From the NCBI GenBank assembly GCA_002410325.1, contig DHRK01000064.1, forward strand, positions 17,800-81,799: DNA of 64,000 bases, given 5' to 3'. The notes below the pieces were generated by a model. The model worked only from the letters and a program-made list of their open reading frames with translations, did no database searches and was not told where the DNA came from. Source of the stretch: Syntrophomonas sp. UBA5314. GTDB taxonomy: Bacteria; Bacillota; Syntrophomonadia; Syntrophomonadales; Syntrophomonadaceae. The translations under genes and the position numbers were made by a program. Positions 17,230 through 26,447 of the stretch are shown piece after piece (positions within the stretch are counted from its first letter, which is position 1; the number at the start of each line of letters is the position of its first letter).

Positions 17230-18162
17230 ATGGCCGGAATACTGATATTCAGTGAGAAAACCAAATTGGCCCTGGAGCTGGCATCGGCCGCCCGCGAGCT
17301 GAGCGCGGTAAATCCGGGAGAAATATACGCATTGTGCATCAATGACCAGCAGGAGGCCGCGGAATTGTCGGACAGGGGCCTGGCTGCCTATTTGCTCAAC
17401 AATCCCGGCTTATCCACTGCCGATACCGCCCTTACGGCAGCCGCCCTGCTGGCCCTGGCCAATCAATTGGGCGTTGATACCATACTGCTCTCCTCCGACC
17501 GGCGCGGCAAGGAACTGGCCGGCCGGATAGCTGAAGCCTGGGAGGCGGGATGTTTGACCGACGTCAAGGGATTCAGCGTCCAGGACGGACAGCTAGCATT
17601 TGTCAGGAACGCGTTGGGCGGAGCAACGGTTGCCACTCAGATCATAAAGACGGAGCGCAAGCTCATCGCCTTTACACCCCGGGCCTTTGCGCCGGTTGAG
17701 GGCGGCGGGGGCAGTGTTTTGCCCTTCGAATTCGACATCCCGGCGCCTTCCGTCAAAGTGCTGGATACCAGAAGCAAAGCCGGAGACATGGTGGATATTC
17801 AAGGAGCCGAGCGGCTGGTGATAGTCGGTCAGGGTGTGGAAAACCAGAGTGACTTAAGCTTGGTAGAACAAATCGCCAGGGCTCTGGGTGCGGAGATTGC
17901 CTGTTCCAAGCCGGTGGCCAGCGACAAGAAATGGCTGTCCGAAGAGCGGATCGTAGGTCTTTCCGGCAAGATATGCAAGCCGGAAGCGGCGATAATACTG
18001 GGTGTTTCGGGGCAGGTGCAGTTTACGGTCGGCATCCGCGAAGCCCAGGTCATTTTCTCCATTAATAATGACGAGAACGCCTATATGAACAAAATATCCG
18101 ATTATATACTGGTGGCGGATCTTAAAGATGCCTTACCCGAGCTGGTCAAGGCCCTGGCCTAG
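17230..18162 (+). CDS. etfA: Electron transfer flavoprotein alpha subunit (FixB-like)
   Basis: A 310-residue partner of EtfB. The C-terminal half holds the FAD-binding domain, with the characteristic segments ARALGAEIACSKPVASDKKW, ILGVSGQVQFTVGI and IFSINNDENAYMNKISDYILVAD. The start codon at 17230 directly follows the etfB stop, indicating coupled translation. It is the third gene of the acyl-CoA dehydrogenase cluster and ends about 100 bases before the next gene. Confidence 0.93.
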   Translation: MAGILIFSEKTKLALELASAARELSAVNPGEIYALCINDQQEAAELSDRGLAAYLLNNPGLSTADTALTAAALLALANQLGVDTILLSSDRRGKELAGRIAEAWEAGCLTDVKGFSVQDGQLAFVRNALGGATVATQIIKTERKLIAFTPRAFAPVEGGGGSVLPFEFDIPAPSVKVLDTRSKAGDMVDIQGAERLVIVGQGVENQSDLSLVEQIARALGAEIACSKPVASDKKWLSEERIVGLSGKICKPEAAIILGVSGQVQFTVGIREAQVIFSINNDENAYMNKISDYILVADLKDALPELVKALA

Positions 18163-18267
18163 CATCGCTGCACAAGTTGTATAATATATGCGGCCGGGCG
18201 CTGCGGGCGTCCGTTTAAAGGTCTTAATCGGCCTGTAGACTATAAATACTATAAGGGGGATATCACA

Positions 18268-19059
18268 ATGGCCAATGATACAGTAATAGTAACGAAAAAA
18301 GGCGGCATCTGCACCATCACCATGAACCGCCCCCAATCAATGAACGCCTTGAACGGGGACCTGATGACAGGCCTGCTGGATGCGGTTCAGCAGTGCTATG
18401 ACGAAAGCGTCAGAGCGGTTGTGCTGACCGGAGCCAGCAAAGCCTTCTGCCTGGGCGGGGATATAGCATGGGCCAACACCTATGGCGACGGAGACCGGCA
18501 GGCTTTCTTTAGAGATTTTACCGTTCCCCTGGCCCGTATGATTTCCGATATGCGGCAGCTGCCCAAACCGATTATCGCTGCCGTGAACGGTATATGCGCC
18601 GGAGTCGGAATGAGTTTTGCCGCGGCCTGCGATATTCGCATCTGCCATTCCCAGGTGGTTTTCAAACAGGCCTACACCGGCGTGGGCATCAGCCAGGACG
18701 GCGGCTTCAGCCAGATGGTGCCTTTGATTGTAGGACTGGGCAGAGCCAGCGAAATGGTCTTCCTGGATGAAGTGATAACTGCCGAAAAGGCCCTGGACTG
18801 GGGATTTGTGAATAAGGTGGTGGCTCCCGAGGAGTTTGCCACCGAGGTTGAAAAAATGGCTGCCAAACTGGCCAGCGGAGCGACCCAAGCCTTTGCCTCC
18901 TCCAAGGCTTTGATGAACAAAGCCCTGCTGCCCTTCCTGGAAGTCCAACTGGAGGCAGAACGCGCCGGGGTTATGGCTACATCCCTCACCGACGACTACA
19001 AGGAAGGGATTGCTGTTTTTACCGGGCAAAAGAAAAAACCGGAATTCATGGGAAAATAA
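18268..19059 (+). CDS. Enoyl-CoA hydratase/isomerase family protein
   Basis: A 263-residue crotonase-fold enzyme. The oxyanion-hole segments are FCLGGDIAW and GICAGVGMSFAAACDIRIC. The second acidic position is in GISQDGGFSQMVP, an Asp-containing pattern like that of PaaG-type isomerases, rather than the Glu of classical hydratases. I therefore favour a double-bond isomerase or a specialised hydratase over a standard beta-oxidation hydratase. It lies downstream of acd-etfBA with a GGGGG site before the ATG, and upstream of the MarR gene on the same strand. Confidence 0.87.
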   Translation: MANDTVIVTKKGGICTITMNRPQSMNALNGDLMTGLLDAVQQCYDESVRAVVLTGASKAFCLGGDIAWANTYGDGDRQAFFRDFTVPLARMISDMRQLPKPIIAAVNGICAGVGMSFAAACDIRICHSQVVFKQAYTGVGISQDGGFSQMVPLIVGLGRASEMVFLDEVITAEKALDWGFVNKVVAPEEFATEVEKMAAKLASGATQAFASSKALMNKALLPFLEVQLEAERAGVMATSLTDDYKEGIAVFTGQKKKPEFMGK

Positions 19060-19179
19060 TATAAGCTTACAGCTGGACACCTTGACACTGGCCTGATTAT
19101 GGCATTTAATTATTAAAGTATTTAATTCGTCCATGAATAGTCAAGATGTAAACTAATTGAGCTTGAGGGGTTTATCAGA

Positions 19180-19617
19180 ATGCTTAATTTTACTACTTTT
19201 TGGTGCTTCCGGCTGAACGCCCTGTCGCGCAAGGTGAGCCGGCTTTATAACAACCGCTGTATTGAGCATGGCGTTACCGCGGCGCAGTCTTTTGTGATAT
19301 TTGATGTAATGGACCATGAAGGCACCAGTGTCAAAGACATTGCCGCCCGTATCCAGCTGGATAGTCCCGCCGTAACCGGATTAATAGACCGTCTGGTTAA
19401 GGAGGGTCTGGTAGAAAGAAAGGAAGATCCGGAAGACCGGCGAAGCCTGAAGATTTACCTGACTCCCAAAGGCCGGGTCCTGGTGGACAGTAAATTAGTT
19501 CCCATGGCCCTGGATTTCAACCGGTTCATACGAAGTATGGTCGCTCCGGAAATATCAGGCGATTTTCAACGCTCCCTGGATCTTTTCGATCAAGAGGTAA
19601 GCAAGATTGGTGAATAA
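19180..19617 (+). CDS. MarR-family transcriptional regulator
   Basis: A 145-residue winged-helix protein: the recognition region is IQLDSPAVTGLIDRLVKEG and the wing EDPEDRRSLKIYLTPKG, with flanking dimerisation helices. It sits between the enoyl-CoA enzyme and fixC on the same strand, so it probably regulates this acyl-CoA/electron-transfer cluster, perhaps in response to a CoA thioester or aromatic ligand. The promoter-proximal sequence just upstream is rich in TTTAATT/AATTA repeats (19100-19125), a possible operator. The operator call is inference only. Confidence 0.88.
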   Translation: MLNFTTFWCFRLNALSRKVSRLYNNRCIEHGVTAAQSFVIFDVMDHEGTSVKDIAARIQLDSPAVTGLIDRLVKEGLVERKEDPEDRRSLKIYLTPKGRVLVDSKLVPMALDFNRFIRSMVAPEISGDFQRSLDLFDQEVSKIGE

Positions 19618-19852
19618 TTATCGAAAGCCCTGTCGCTAAAAAATCATCCCTTGGGGTTGGCCTGCCTGACAGGCGCCCCGAAGTGGACCGTTGATGCCGC
19701 TTATCAGCCTGTCTTTCACCCGATAAACAAGCTGCCGCGCCTTGTACGGAAGCGGTAAAACCGATAAAATTATTACAATAACAAAATATTGGTACAACAA
19801 GTTTGCTGGTTAAGATCCCATCATAAACCTTATCTCGAAAGAGGTGAAGAGT

Positions 19853-21139
19853 ATGGAGAAGTTTGATGTAATTGTTGTAGGGGCGGGCCTGGCTGGTTTG
19901 GCGGCAGCCTACACCCTGGCCCAGGAAGGCCTGGAGGTTCTGGTCCTGGAAAAGGGCGACTATCCCGGGGCCAAAAACGTGACCGGGGGGCGTTTGTATG
20001 TCAATCCGGTGCGGGATTTGTTCCCTGAACTGTGGGCCAAAGCTCCCCTGGAGAGGCCTATCGTACACGAGGAAGTGGCGGTCTTTGCGCGTGAACGGTC
20101 TTTGACCGTCTCCTATACCGGAGACGAACTCAGGCAGGAACCCTACCAGAGCTATAGCATATTGAGGGCTAAATTCGATCGCTGGTTTGCGGGGCAGGCT
20201 GAAAAAAAAGGCGCTATGCTTATCACCAAGAGCCGGGTGGATGAGCTAATTATGGAAAACGGCCGGGTGATCGGCGTCAGAACCGGGGGAGACGAATTGG
20301 GGGCCGATGTAATCATAGCCGCCGATGGAGTGCTGTCCCTGACGGCTGAGCAGGCCGGCCTGCGCCGGCCGGGAGATCCGCACCACTACGCGGTGGGATT
20401 TAAAGAAGTGATCGAACTGGAGCGCGGCGTGATCGAAGACCGCTTTAACCTGACCGGCGACGAGGGGGCGGCCCGCCTCTTTATGGGCGAAGTAACCCGC
20501 GGTAAGTTCGGGGGCGGTTTTCTCTACACCAACCGGGAAAGCCTGAGCCTGGGTATAGTGGTCGGCATCAAGGACCTCTATGAGGCCGAACCGGCTGTTC
20601 AAGCACCCCAGCTCCTGGATGATTTCAAGCAGCGTCCGGAAATAGCCCGGTTGATCCAGGGCGGTCAGACGGTTGAGTATTCAGCCCATGTAATACCGGA
20701 AGGCGGGTTGAAATCCTTTGCCCGGCTGTATGGCGACGGAATTCTGGTGGCTGGAGATGCGGCCGGTTTTTCGATGAATATAGGGGTAAGCGTTAGGGGG
20801 ATGGAATACGCGCTGGCATCGGGTTATTACGCCGCCCAGGCGGTGTTAAAGGCCCGGGAAAACAGTGACTTCAGCGCCGCCGGCTTGAAGGTCTATCAGG
20901 ACCTGCTGGATGCCAGTTTTGTAATGAAGGACTTCCAGAGCTTCCAGGACGCTCCCCAGGCCCTGGAAAACCCGAGATTCTTCCAATATTATCCCGAACT
21001 GGCGGGGAATATAATGAAAGATCTATACGCGGTCCCGGCCGGACCCAAAGATAAACTGTATCCAACCATAAAAAAATACCTGGGCTTCGGTAATCTATGG
21101 GCTATGTTCGGCGACTTGAGAAAGGTGATGAAAATATGA
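19853..21139 (+). CDS. fixC: FixC-type ETF:quinone-oxidoreductase-like flavoprotein
   Basis: A 428-residue FAD protein with an N-terminal dinucleotide fold (VIVVGAGLAGLAAAYTLAQEG) and the FixC/ETF-QO body, including GDAAGFSMNIGVSVRGMEYALASG near the C-terminal FAD contact. It accepts or donates electrons to EtfAB and passes them to FixX and, in relatives, a quinone. The ATG at 19853 follows AAAGAGGTGA; an in-frame GTG at 19844 is unlikely. The last codons overlap the fixX start (ATGA), indicating coupled translation. The about 230-base gap before it holds only AT-rich sequence and no gene I can see. Confidence 0.92.
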   Translation: MEKFDVIVVGAGLAGLAAAYTLAQEGLEVLVLEKGDYPGAKNVTGGRLYVNPVRDLFPELWAKAPLERPIVHEEVAVFARERSLTVSYTGDELRQEPYQSYSILRAKFDRWFAGQAEKKGAMLITKSRVDELIMENGRVIGVRTGGDELGADVIIAADGVLSLTAEQAGLRRPGDPHHYAVGFKEVIELERGVIEDRFNLTGDEGAARLFMGEVTRGKFGGGFLYTNRESLSLGIVVGIKDLYEAEPAVQAPQLLDDFKQRPEIARLIQGGQTVEYSAHVIPEGGLKSFARLYGDGILVAGDAAGFSMNIGVSVRGMEYALASGYYAAQAVLKARENSDFSAAGLKVYQDLLDASFVMKDFQSFQDAPQALENPRFFQYYPELAGNIMKDLYAVPAGPKDKLYPTIKKYLGFGNLWAMFGDLRKVMKI

Positions 21140-21420
21140 GCGAGATCATGGGACTTAAAGCCAAATTGGGTCTGGATGTTTTTAAGCCCGATGCCAGGCC
21201 TCATATTAGCATTAAACCGGGAATGGAGCGCGATCCCCGTTTGAAGAGGGCGGTGCTGGTATGCCCGGCCGGTCTCTATAGCCTGAACGCGGCCGGGGAA
21301 GTCGAGTTTACCATCGACGGCTGCCTGGAATGCGGCACCTGCCGCCTGGCCTGCGGGACCGAAGTGCTGGAGTGGAGCTACCCGGTGGGAGGCTTCGGAG
21401 TGCAATTCCGTTTCGGATAG
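21136..21420 (+). CDS. fixX: FixX-like ferredoxin
   Basis: A 94-residue ferredoxin with one cysteine-rich cluster motif, CLECGTCRLACG, preceded by a separate cysteine in LVCPAGLYS. FixX is the iron-sulfur partner of FixC. The gene overlaps the fixC stop by four bases. Together with etfBA it completes the FixABCX set, here combined with an acyl-CoA dehydrogenase and a MarR regulator. Confidence 0.9.
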   Translation: MSEIMGLKAKLGLDVFKPDARPHISIKPGMERDPRLKRAVLVCPAGLYSLNAAGEVEFTIDGCLECGTCRLACGTEVLEWSYPVGGFGVQFRFG

Positions 21421-21676
21421 AGCTCAGTCGGGCCGAAGTCTGTTTTAGAACGGGCATTTTAAAAGAATACCGGCCATCACCGGGAGAGGGTGTTTATGGC
21501 TGAACCAGGGGCGAATCACTGCCAGGGCAGTACGATGCGTCCCTTTTCGTTTGGCTCAAGAAAATAGCGGGTATTATCCTCGTTAATAAATCAAGATCTT
21601 CCTTCCGGCGCATATACATATTAGAAAGCCTAATCCGATTGAAATGATTTTGCCTGGCCGGGAAGGAGTGGGAGCC

Positions 21677-23602
21677 TTGAACGAGGATTTCGCCAGCCTT
21701 ATCAAAAATGATCGCGAGAGCCGCAGGAGCCAGTTTTTCGAAGGCAGTTTCCTGGAGTACTTGAATCTGGTTAAAAGCCAGCCCGAACTGGTCATGCTGG
21801 CCCATGAGCGCCTTTACCGGCTCATCAACGAGCCGGGCGTGCAGACCATCAAATGTGAAGACGATCCCCGACTGAAGCGCATCTACGGCAACGAAAGCAT
21901 ACGCAAATACCGGTTTTTTGACGGCGATTTTTACGGAATTGACGCTACTATTATGGAAATAGTGCGCTATTTTCATTCCGCTGCCATGAAGGGAGAAGAA
22001 TCGCGGCAGGTTCTGTACCTGGTGGGCCCGGTGGGGTCGGGCAAGTCGTCCATTATGGAAAGCTTAAAAAGGGTGCTGGAACAGTCTCCGCCGGTTTATG
22101 TTTTAAAAGGGTGCCCCATGCGGGAAGAACCCCTGCATCTCATACCCAAACACCTGCGTTCTCAATTCGAGGAGGCCCTGGGGGTAAATATCGAGGGCGA
22201 ACTCTGCCCGGTCTGCAGGTACCGTCTGGTAAACGAATACCGCGGGGAGTACGAGAACTTCCCGGTGACCAGCAGCGGCTTCTCGATCCGCTCCCGCAAG
22301 GGGATCGCGGTGGTTCCCCCGGTGGATCCCAATAATCAAGACGCTTCGGTCCTGGTAGGATCGGTAGATATTTCCAAGATGGACCTCTATCCGGAAGACG
22401 ATCCCCGGGTTTTATCCTTAAACGGGGCCTTTAATGCGGGCAACCGGGGATTGGTGGAATTTATAGAAATCTTTAAAAACGACGTCGAGTACCTGCATAC
22501 CATTCTGACCGCCACCCAGGAAAAATCCATACCCTCTCCGGGCAAGGGCTCGATGATCTACTTTGACGGCATCATCCTGGCCCATTCCAATGAAGCGGAA
22601 TGGAACAAGTTTAAGTCCGATCACACCAATGAAGCGATTTTGGACCGCATCGTCAAGGTCGAGGTGCCCTATTGCCTGGAACTGGACCAGGAGGTCAAGA
22701 TCTATAAAAAGATCCTCAAAAAGAGCAACTATCGAGCCCACATCGCCCCTCACACCATTGAAGTAGCCTCTATGTTCGCCATAATAAGCCGGCTCAATGA
22801 ATCCAACAAAGTGGATATGGTGAGCAAGATGAAGGTGTACAATGGCGAGGAGATCATCCAAAAGGACGCCACCCAGAAAATAGACATCAAAGAGCTGCGC
22901 GAGGAAGCGGGCCGGGAAGGCTACAAGGGAATATCCACCCGCTTCATCATGAAGGCCATCGACAATGCCCTGTCGGAATCGGAGCATGACTGCATCAACC
23001 CCATCATCCTGCTGGAGACTTTGATCAAAGCGGTGCGCAACAGCGACAGCGGTGAGGAGGAAAAGAAAAAGTACCTGGCTTACCTGCAGGATCACATTAA
23101 AAAAGAGTACCACCGCATCCTGGAGAAAGAGGTCACCAAGGCCTTTATCTACGGCTACCGGGAGCAGGCCGAGACCCTGTTCAACAACTACCTGGACCAC
23201 GCTGAAGCCTATGTGAACAAGGTAAAACTGAAAGACCGCAATACCGGCGAAGAGCTGGAACCCGACGAGCCGTTTCTGGAGTCCATCGAAGGCCAGCTGG
23301 GTCTCACCGGCAGCGCGGCGCGCGGTTTCAGGCATGACGTAACCGCCTATATGTTTTCCCTCCTGCGCAGCAAGAAGACCATCGACTACGGCTGCTATGA
23401 ACCGCTGCGGGAGGCCATTGAGAAAAAGCTGACCTCCTCGGTGCGCGAGCTGTCCCGGATCATCACCCGGGCCCGGGTCAGAGACAGCGAACAAAACGAA
23501 AAATACAACGCCATGGTCGAGGCTATGAAAGAAAACGGCTACTGCGACCACTGCTGCAACGTGGTATTGAAATACGCCGCCAACAACCTGTGGAAAGACT
23601 AA
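21677..23602 (+). CDS. prkA: PrkA-family AAA+ protein kinase/ATPase
   Basis: A 641-residue PrkA protein. An AAA+ core with Walker A GPVGSGKSS lies at about residues 117-125 and the PrkA C-terminal domain follows. Two cysteine pairs (LCPVCRYRLVNEY, YCDHCCNVVLKYA) may bind metal. PrkA is expressed in sporulating Bacillus and has been described both as a Ser kinase and as an ATP-dependent protease-like factor. I use the TTG at 21677, eight bases after GGAAGGAG, over the ATG at 21644. Its usual partners yhbH and spoVR are present but start 6.8 kb further on, beyond an insertion. Confidence 0.93.
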   Translation: MNEDFASLIKNDRESRRSQFFEGSFLEYLNLVKSQPELVMLAHERLYRLINEPGVQTIKCEDDPRLKRIYGNESIRKYRFFDGDFYGIDATIMEIVRYFHSAAMKGEESRQVLYLVGPVGSGKSSIMESLKRVLEQSPPVYVLKGCPMREEPLHLIPKHLRSQFEEALGVNIEGELCPVCRYRLVNEYRGEYENFPVTSSGFSIRSRKGIAVVPPVDPNNQDASVLVGSVDISKMDLYPEDDPRVLSLNGAFNAGNRGLVEFIEIFKNDVEYLHTILTATQEKSIPSPGKGSMIYFDGIILAHSNEAEWNKFKSDHTNEAILDRIVKVEVPYCLELDQEVKIYKKILKKSNYRAHIAPHTIEVASMFAIISRLNESNKVDMVSKMKVYNGEEIIQKDATQKIDIKELREEAGREGYKGISTRFIMKAIDNALSESEHDCINPIILLETLIKAVRNSDSGEEEKKKYLAYLQDHIKKEYHRILEKEVTKAFIYGYREQAETLFNNYLDHAEAYVNKVKLKDRNTGEELEPDEPFLESIEGQLGLTGSAARGFRHDVTAYMFSLLRSKKTIDYGCYEPLREAIEKKLTSSVRELSRIITRARVRDSEQNEKYNAMVEAMKENGYCDHCCNVVLKYAANNLWKD

Positions 23603-23612
23603 AGTAATTTAA

Positions 23613-23730
23613 GACAAATAGGGGAAATGAGCTGGGGGACGGTTCTCCGACTCATTTTCCTTTGTCTTGCGTTTATTGACAAGCTTATTAAAATGAGGCG
23701 AAGAACCGTCCTCTAACTCATTCCGTCTGC
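23613..23730. repeat. REP/MITE-like palindromic element carrying the GGGGACGGTTCT motif
   Basis: Two overlapping inverted repeats are visible. AAGACAAATAGGGGAAATGAG (23611 onward) pairs with CTCATTTTCC and TTTGTCTT, and GGACGGTTCTCCGACTCATTTT pairs with AAAATGAGGCGAAGAACCGTCC at 20 of 22 positions. The CTCATTTT arm is shared, so the two hairpins exclude each other. The GACGGTTCT core is, from memory, a recurrent intergenic element in Firmicutes linked to IS200-like (RAYT) transposases; I cannot confirm that here. No gene lies within it. Confidence 0.6.
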
Positions 23731-23875
23731 TTATTGTACGGGAAAATTTTACCCGGGCAGGAAAAGAGTCGCCGGATGTAGAATGAACAATACAGAACAA
23801 TTGTTCCGGGCGACGCTTATTAGATATTGCCGTTTCGGGATTTGATAAAAGAAACCGCTGGAGGTATATGGAAGG

Positions 23876-25414
23876 ATGGAACAGGCAATATTGGCGGCCC
23901 TGGTCGTACTGGTTCTGGCCTTGTTGTTTTTCGTGGTTCAGTTGCGCTCACAGGTGGGCTCCCTGCGGGATGCCCTGACGCAAATCAATTCCAACGCTGA
24001 ACTGGCTGAGAAGAGCCAGGAAAACACCCGGAGCCTGATCCGGGAAGAAATAGCCCGCAACCGGGAAGAAATGAGCAGCATGGGCAAGGGCCTCCGGGAA
24101 GAAGTGGGGGGCAGCATCAAAGGCCTGCAGGAGCTCCTGGTAACCGGCATGGGGCAGATCAGCACCGGGCAAAAAAGCCAGCTGGACAGCTTCGCCAGCC
24201 AGCTGAACGGCTTCACCCGGACCACCGAACAGAAGCTGGAGAATATGAGAACCGCCCTGGACGGTAAACTGCAGAGCATGAGCGAGGCCACCGGCAAGGA
24301 GCTCAAGCTTATGAGCGACTCCATGGCCGGCCGCCTTACCGGTATGTCCGAACTGCAGCAGAGGCAGCTGGGCGAATTTTCGCAGCAGATCGGGAACCTC
24401 GCCGCCGGCAACGAGAAAAAGCTGGAGCAGATGCGGGAAACCGTGGAGAACCGGGTCAAAGAGCTGCAGGCCAACAATGCCCAGAAGTTGGATGAAATGA
24501 GGGTAGTGGTGGATGAGAAACTGCACGCCACCCTGGAACAGCGCCTGGGAGAATCTTTTAAACTGGTCAGCGATCGATTGGAACAGGTGCACAAGGGTTT
24601 GGGCGAAATGCAGAACCTGGCGGCCGGGGTAGGCGATCTGAAAAAGGTTCTGACCAATGTTAAGACCCGTGGAACCTGGGGAGAGATGCAGTTGGGGAAC
24701 ATCCTGGAGGATATTCTGACCCCCGACCAGTACGCGGCTAATGTTGCGGTAAAAAAGAACTCGGAGCGGGTTGAATACGCCATAAAACTGCCCGGCCCTG
24801 ACAGCGAGGGGGACGGGCTGTGGCTGCCGATTGACGCCAAATTCCCCATGGAAGATTACTACCGACTTATCGAAGCCTATGAACTGGCTGATGCCGCCCA
24901 GATAGACCAGGCGGTCAAGGTGCTGGAGCTTCGCATAAAGACCAAGGCCAAGGAAATTGCCTCTAAATACATAGAGCCGCCGGCCACTACTGATTTTGCC
25001 ATCATGTTCCTGCCCACCGAGGGCCTTTATGCCGAGGTCTTGCGCCGCCCCGGGCTTTTTGAAAGCCTGCGCCTGGAGCACCGGGTCAGCGTGGCCGGGC
25101 CCACCACCCTGGCGGCCATTGTCAGCAGCCTGTCAGTGGGCTTTAGAACCCTGGCCATTCAGAAGCGCTCCAGCGAAGTATGGGCGGTTCTGGGAGCGGT
25201 GAAGACCGAGTTCGGCAAGTTCGGAGCGGTCCTGGAAAAGACCCAGAAGAAGCTGCAGGAAGCCAGCCACACCATAGACGAAGCGGCTAGGAGATCCAGA
25301 GCCATGGAAAGAAGGCTCAGAACAGTTGAAGCTCTGCCCGAAACCGAAGCGGTGGCTATGCTGGGCGGGGCAGCCGTTGATGAGATTGCCGGAGCCCAGG
25401 AAGAACTCGATTAG
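23876..25414 (+). CDS. rmuC: RmuC-family DNA recombination protein
   Basis: A 512-residue protein with an N-terminal membrane helix (about residues 4-22), a long coiled-coil region (about 30-225) with heptad-like Gln/Glu/Leu patterns, and a C-terminal nuclease-like domain (about 260-430) containing TRGTWGEMQLGNILED and LPIDAKFPMEDYYRL. RmuC limits recombination between inverted repeats in E. coli. The ATG at 23876 follows GGAGGTATATGGAAGG. It is a single gene between prkA and the start of the inserted block; no operon partner is obvious. Confidence 0.9.
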   Translation: MEQAILAALVVLVLALLFFVVQLRSQVGSLRDALTQINSNAELAEKSQENTRSLIREEIARNREEMSSMGKGLREEVGGSIKGLQELLVTGMGQISTGQKSQLDSFASQLNGFTRTTEQKLENMRTALDGKLQSMSEATGKELKLMSDSMAGRLTGMSELQQRQLGEFSQQIGNLAAGNEKKLEQMRETVENRVKELQANNAQKLDEMRVVVDEKLHATLEQRLGESFKLVSDRLEQVHKGLGEMQNLAAGVGDLKKVLTNVKTRGTWGEMQLGNILEDILTPDQYAANVAVKKNSERVEYAIKLPGPDSEGDGLWLPIDAKFPMEDYYRLIEAYELADAAQIDQAVKVLELRIKTKAKEIASKYIEPPATTDFAIMFLPTEGLYAEVLRRPGLFESLRLEHRVSVAGPTTLAAIVSSLSVGFRTLAIQKRSSEVWAVLGAVKTEFGKFGAVLEKTQKKLQEASHTIDEAARRSRAMERRLRTVEALPETEAVAMLGGAAVDEIAGAQEELD

Positions 25415-25466
25415 CTCCGGTTATGGAAGACAGGTCTTCCCATATTTGTCCTGACAAGGGATTGGT

Positions 25467-26036
25467 TTAAAATCCGGCCGGAAACTCGTATTGTATTTCT
25501 GATTCTTTGATCCAACCTTCCAGTTGCCCTCCGGTGAAGCTGCAAAAGGCCCATCCTTTTTTCCTTTCGTATATATTAATGGGGCCGTTGGCTTCATTGA
25601 TAATAGCTGCGGCACTGTCGGGTTGGCTGTGTACTTTGGCGGTTCTGATGATGAATCCCTGATTGGGGGTTTTATTTTTTATCTCCAGGGAAAGGGTTTT
25701 TGCCGGGATGTATCCTTTTGCCCCCGGTGGGACAAAGTACACGGGTTCGACATATGCCCACGCGGTGTCTTTTTGCAGGACCCGTATGAGGTTGCCGGTT
25801 TTTAGCTGAGTTAAGGTTTTTGAGTCTTCTGTTTTACTGCTTTTTAGGTCGGTATCGGATATGATTATCGCTGTAGGTCCCTCATTCTTTGTTTCTTGAT
25901 GGGGTTCCAGCTCGGTTGAAACTTTTGGGCTGGAGTCTGTCTTATTGGGGTTGACGCTTTCTCTGCTGCAGCTTATGCCGGAACTGAGAATAGCTATTAA
26001 TATCAGTATATAAGCTAATTTTTTCGTTGCCTTCAC
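25467..26036 (-). CDS. Putative lipoprotein with SH3-like domains; start codon abnormal
   Basis: The product has a signal peptide and lipobox (KKLAYILILIAILSSGISC), a Ser/Thr/Glu-rich linker and two bacterial SH3-like modules (LKTGNLIRVLQKDTAWAYVE and PNQGFIIRTAKVHSQPDSAA...KKGWAFCSF). Such proteins bind the cell wall. The best-spaced start after GGAGGTGAAGGCA is ACG at 26027 (in place of an expected ATG before AAAAAATTA). The only canonical start nearby, GTG at 26036, overlaps the ribosome binding site. The frame is open to 26234 without a signal-peptide-compatible start. The gene may have lost its start by an ATG-to-ACG change. Confidence 0.65.
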   Translation of the reverse strand: MKATKKLAYILILIAILSSGISCSRESVNPNKTDSSPKVSTELEPHQETKNEGPTAIIISDTDLKSSKTEDSKTLTQLKTGNLIRVLQKDTAWAYVEPVYFVPPGAKGYIPAKTLSLEIKNKTPNQGFIIRTAKVHSQPDSAAAIINEANGPINIYERKKGWAFCSFTGGQLEGWIKESEIQYEFPAGF

Positions 26037-26447
26037 CTCCCTTAATAAACTCTGTTTTTCTTCCAAATACTCTTTGTGTCGCAGTATTTCATTTTGATAC
26101 CGACATGCTTTCCTCTTGGGCGTTGCCGTGTTAGGCAACTTTGGAGGTTGATGGGCATACTCCGCTAAACCGCACGTATTCATTATGATCGGCCAACGGG
26201 ATTCCACATCAACTCCTGGCAGCAAACCTCCCATGTCTTCCTGGGTCTAAATGCCCTAAATTCCTTCGTCCTGCCTATCCAAGAGGTGGAACGTCAATCA
26301 TGCTCCCTAAACGGGTCAATGCCCTCATGGTGTAAATTCAACCTGACTGTCCCGGCTCTTCGTTATCAATGGGTTAATCTACTCAAATATTAGTTCTGTC
26401 AAAGCTCCTGCGGCCTTGGGGCTTTTGAACCTGGCTCTTAAACAAGA
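26037..26447. other. Intergenic stretch without a recognisable gene
   Basis: About 410 bases between the SH3 lipoprotein and the IS110 transposase. Frames are open on the minus strand only as an extension of the lipoprotein frame. I see no intact gene, RNA or inverted repeat; it probably includes one end of the IS110 element, which lacks diagnostic terminal inverted repeats. Confidence 0.4.

Noticed and set aside
22418..23551. A 377-codon minus-strand frame in prkA as a membrane protein
   Set aside because: Its hydrophobic look comes from reading acidic and basic helices of PrkA backwards; the plus-strand product is a clear family member.
21494..25081. Long minus-strand open frames under prkA and rmuC
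   Set aside because: They are antisense shadows of well-recognised proteins with no domain signal of their own.
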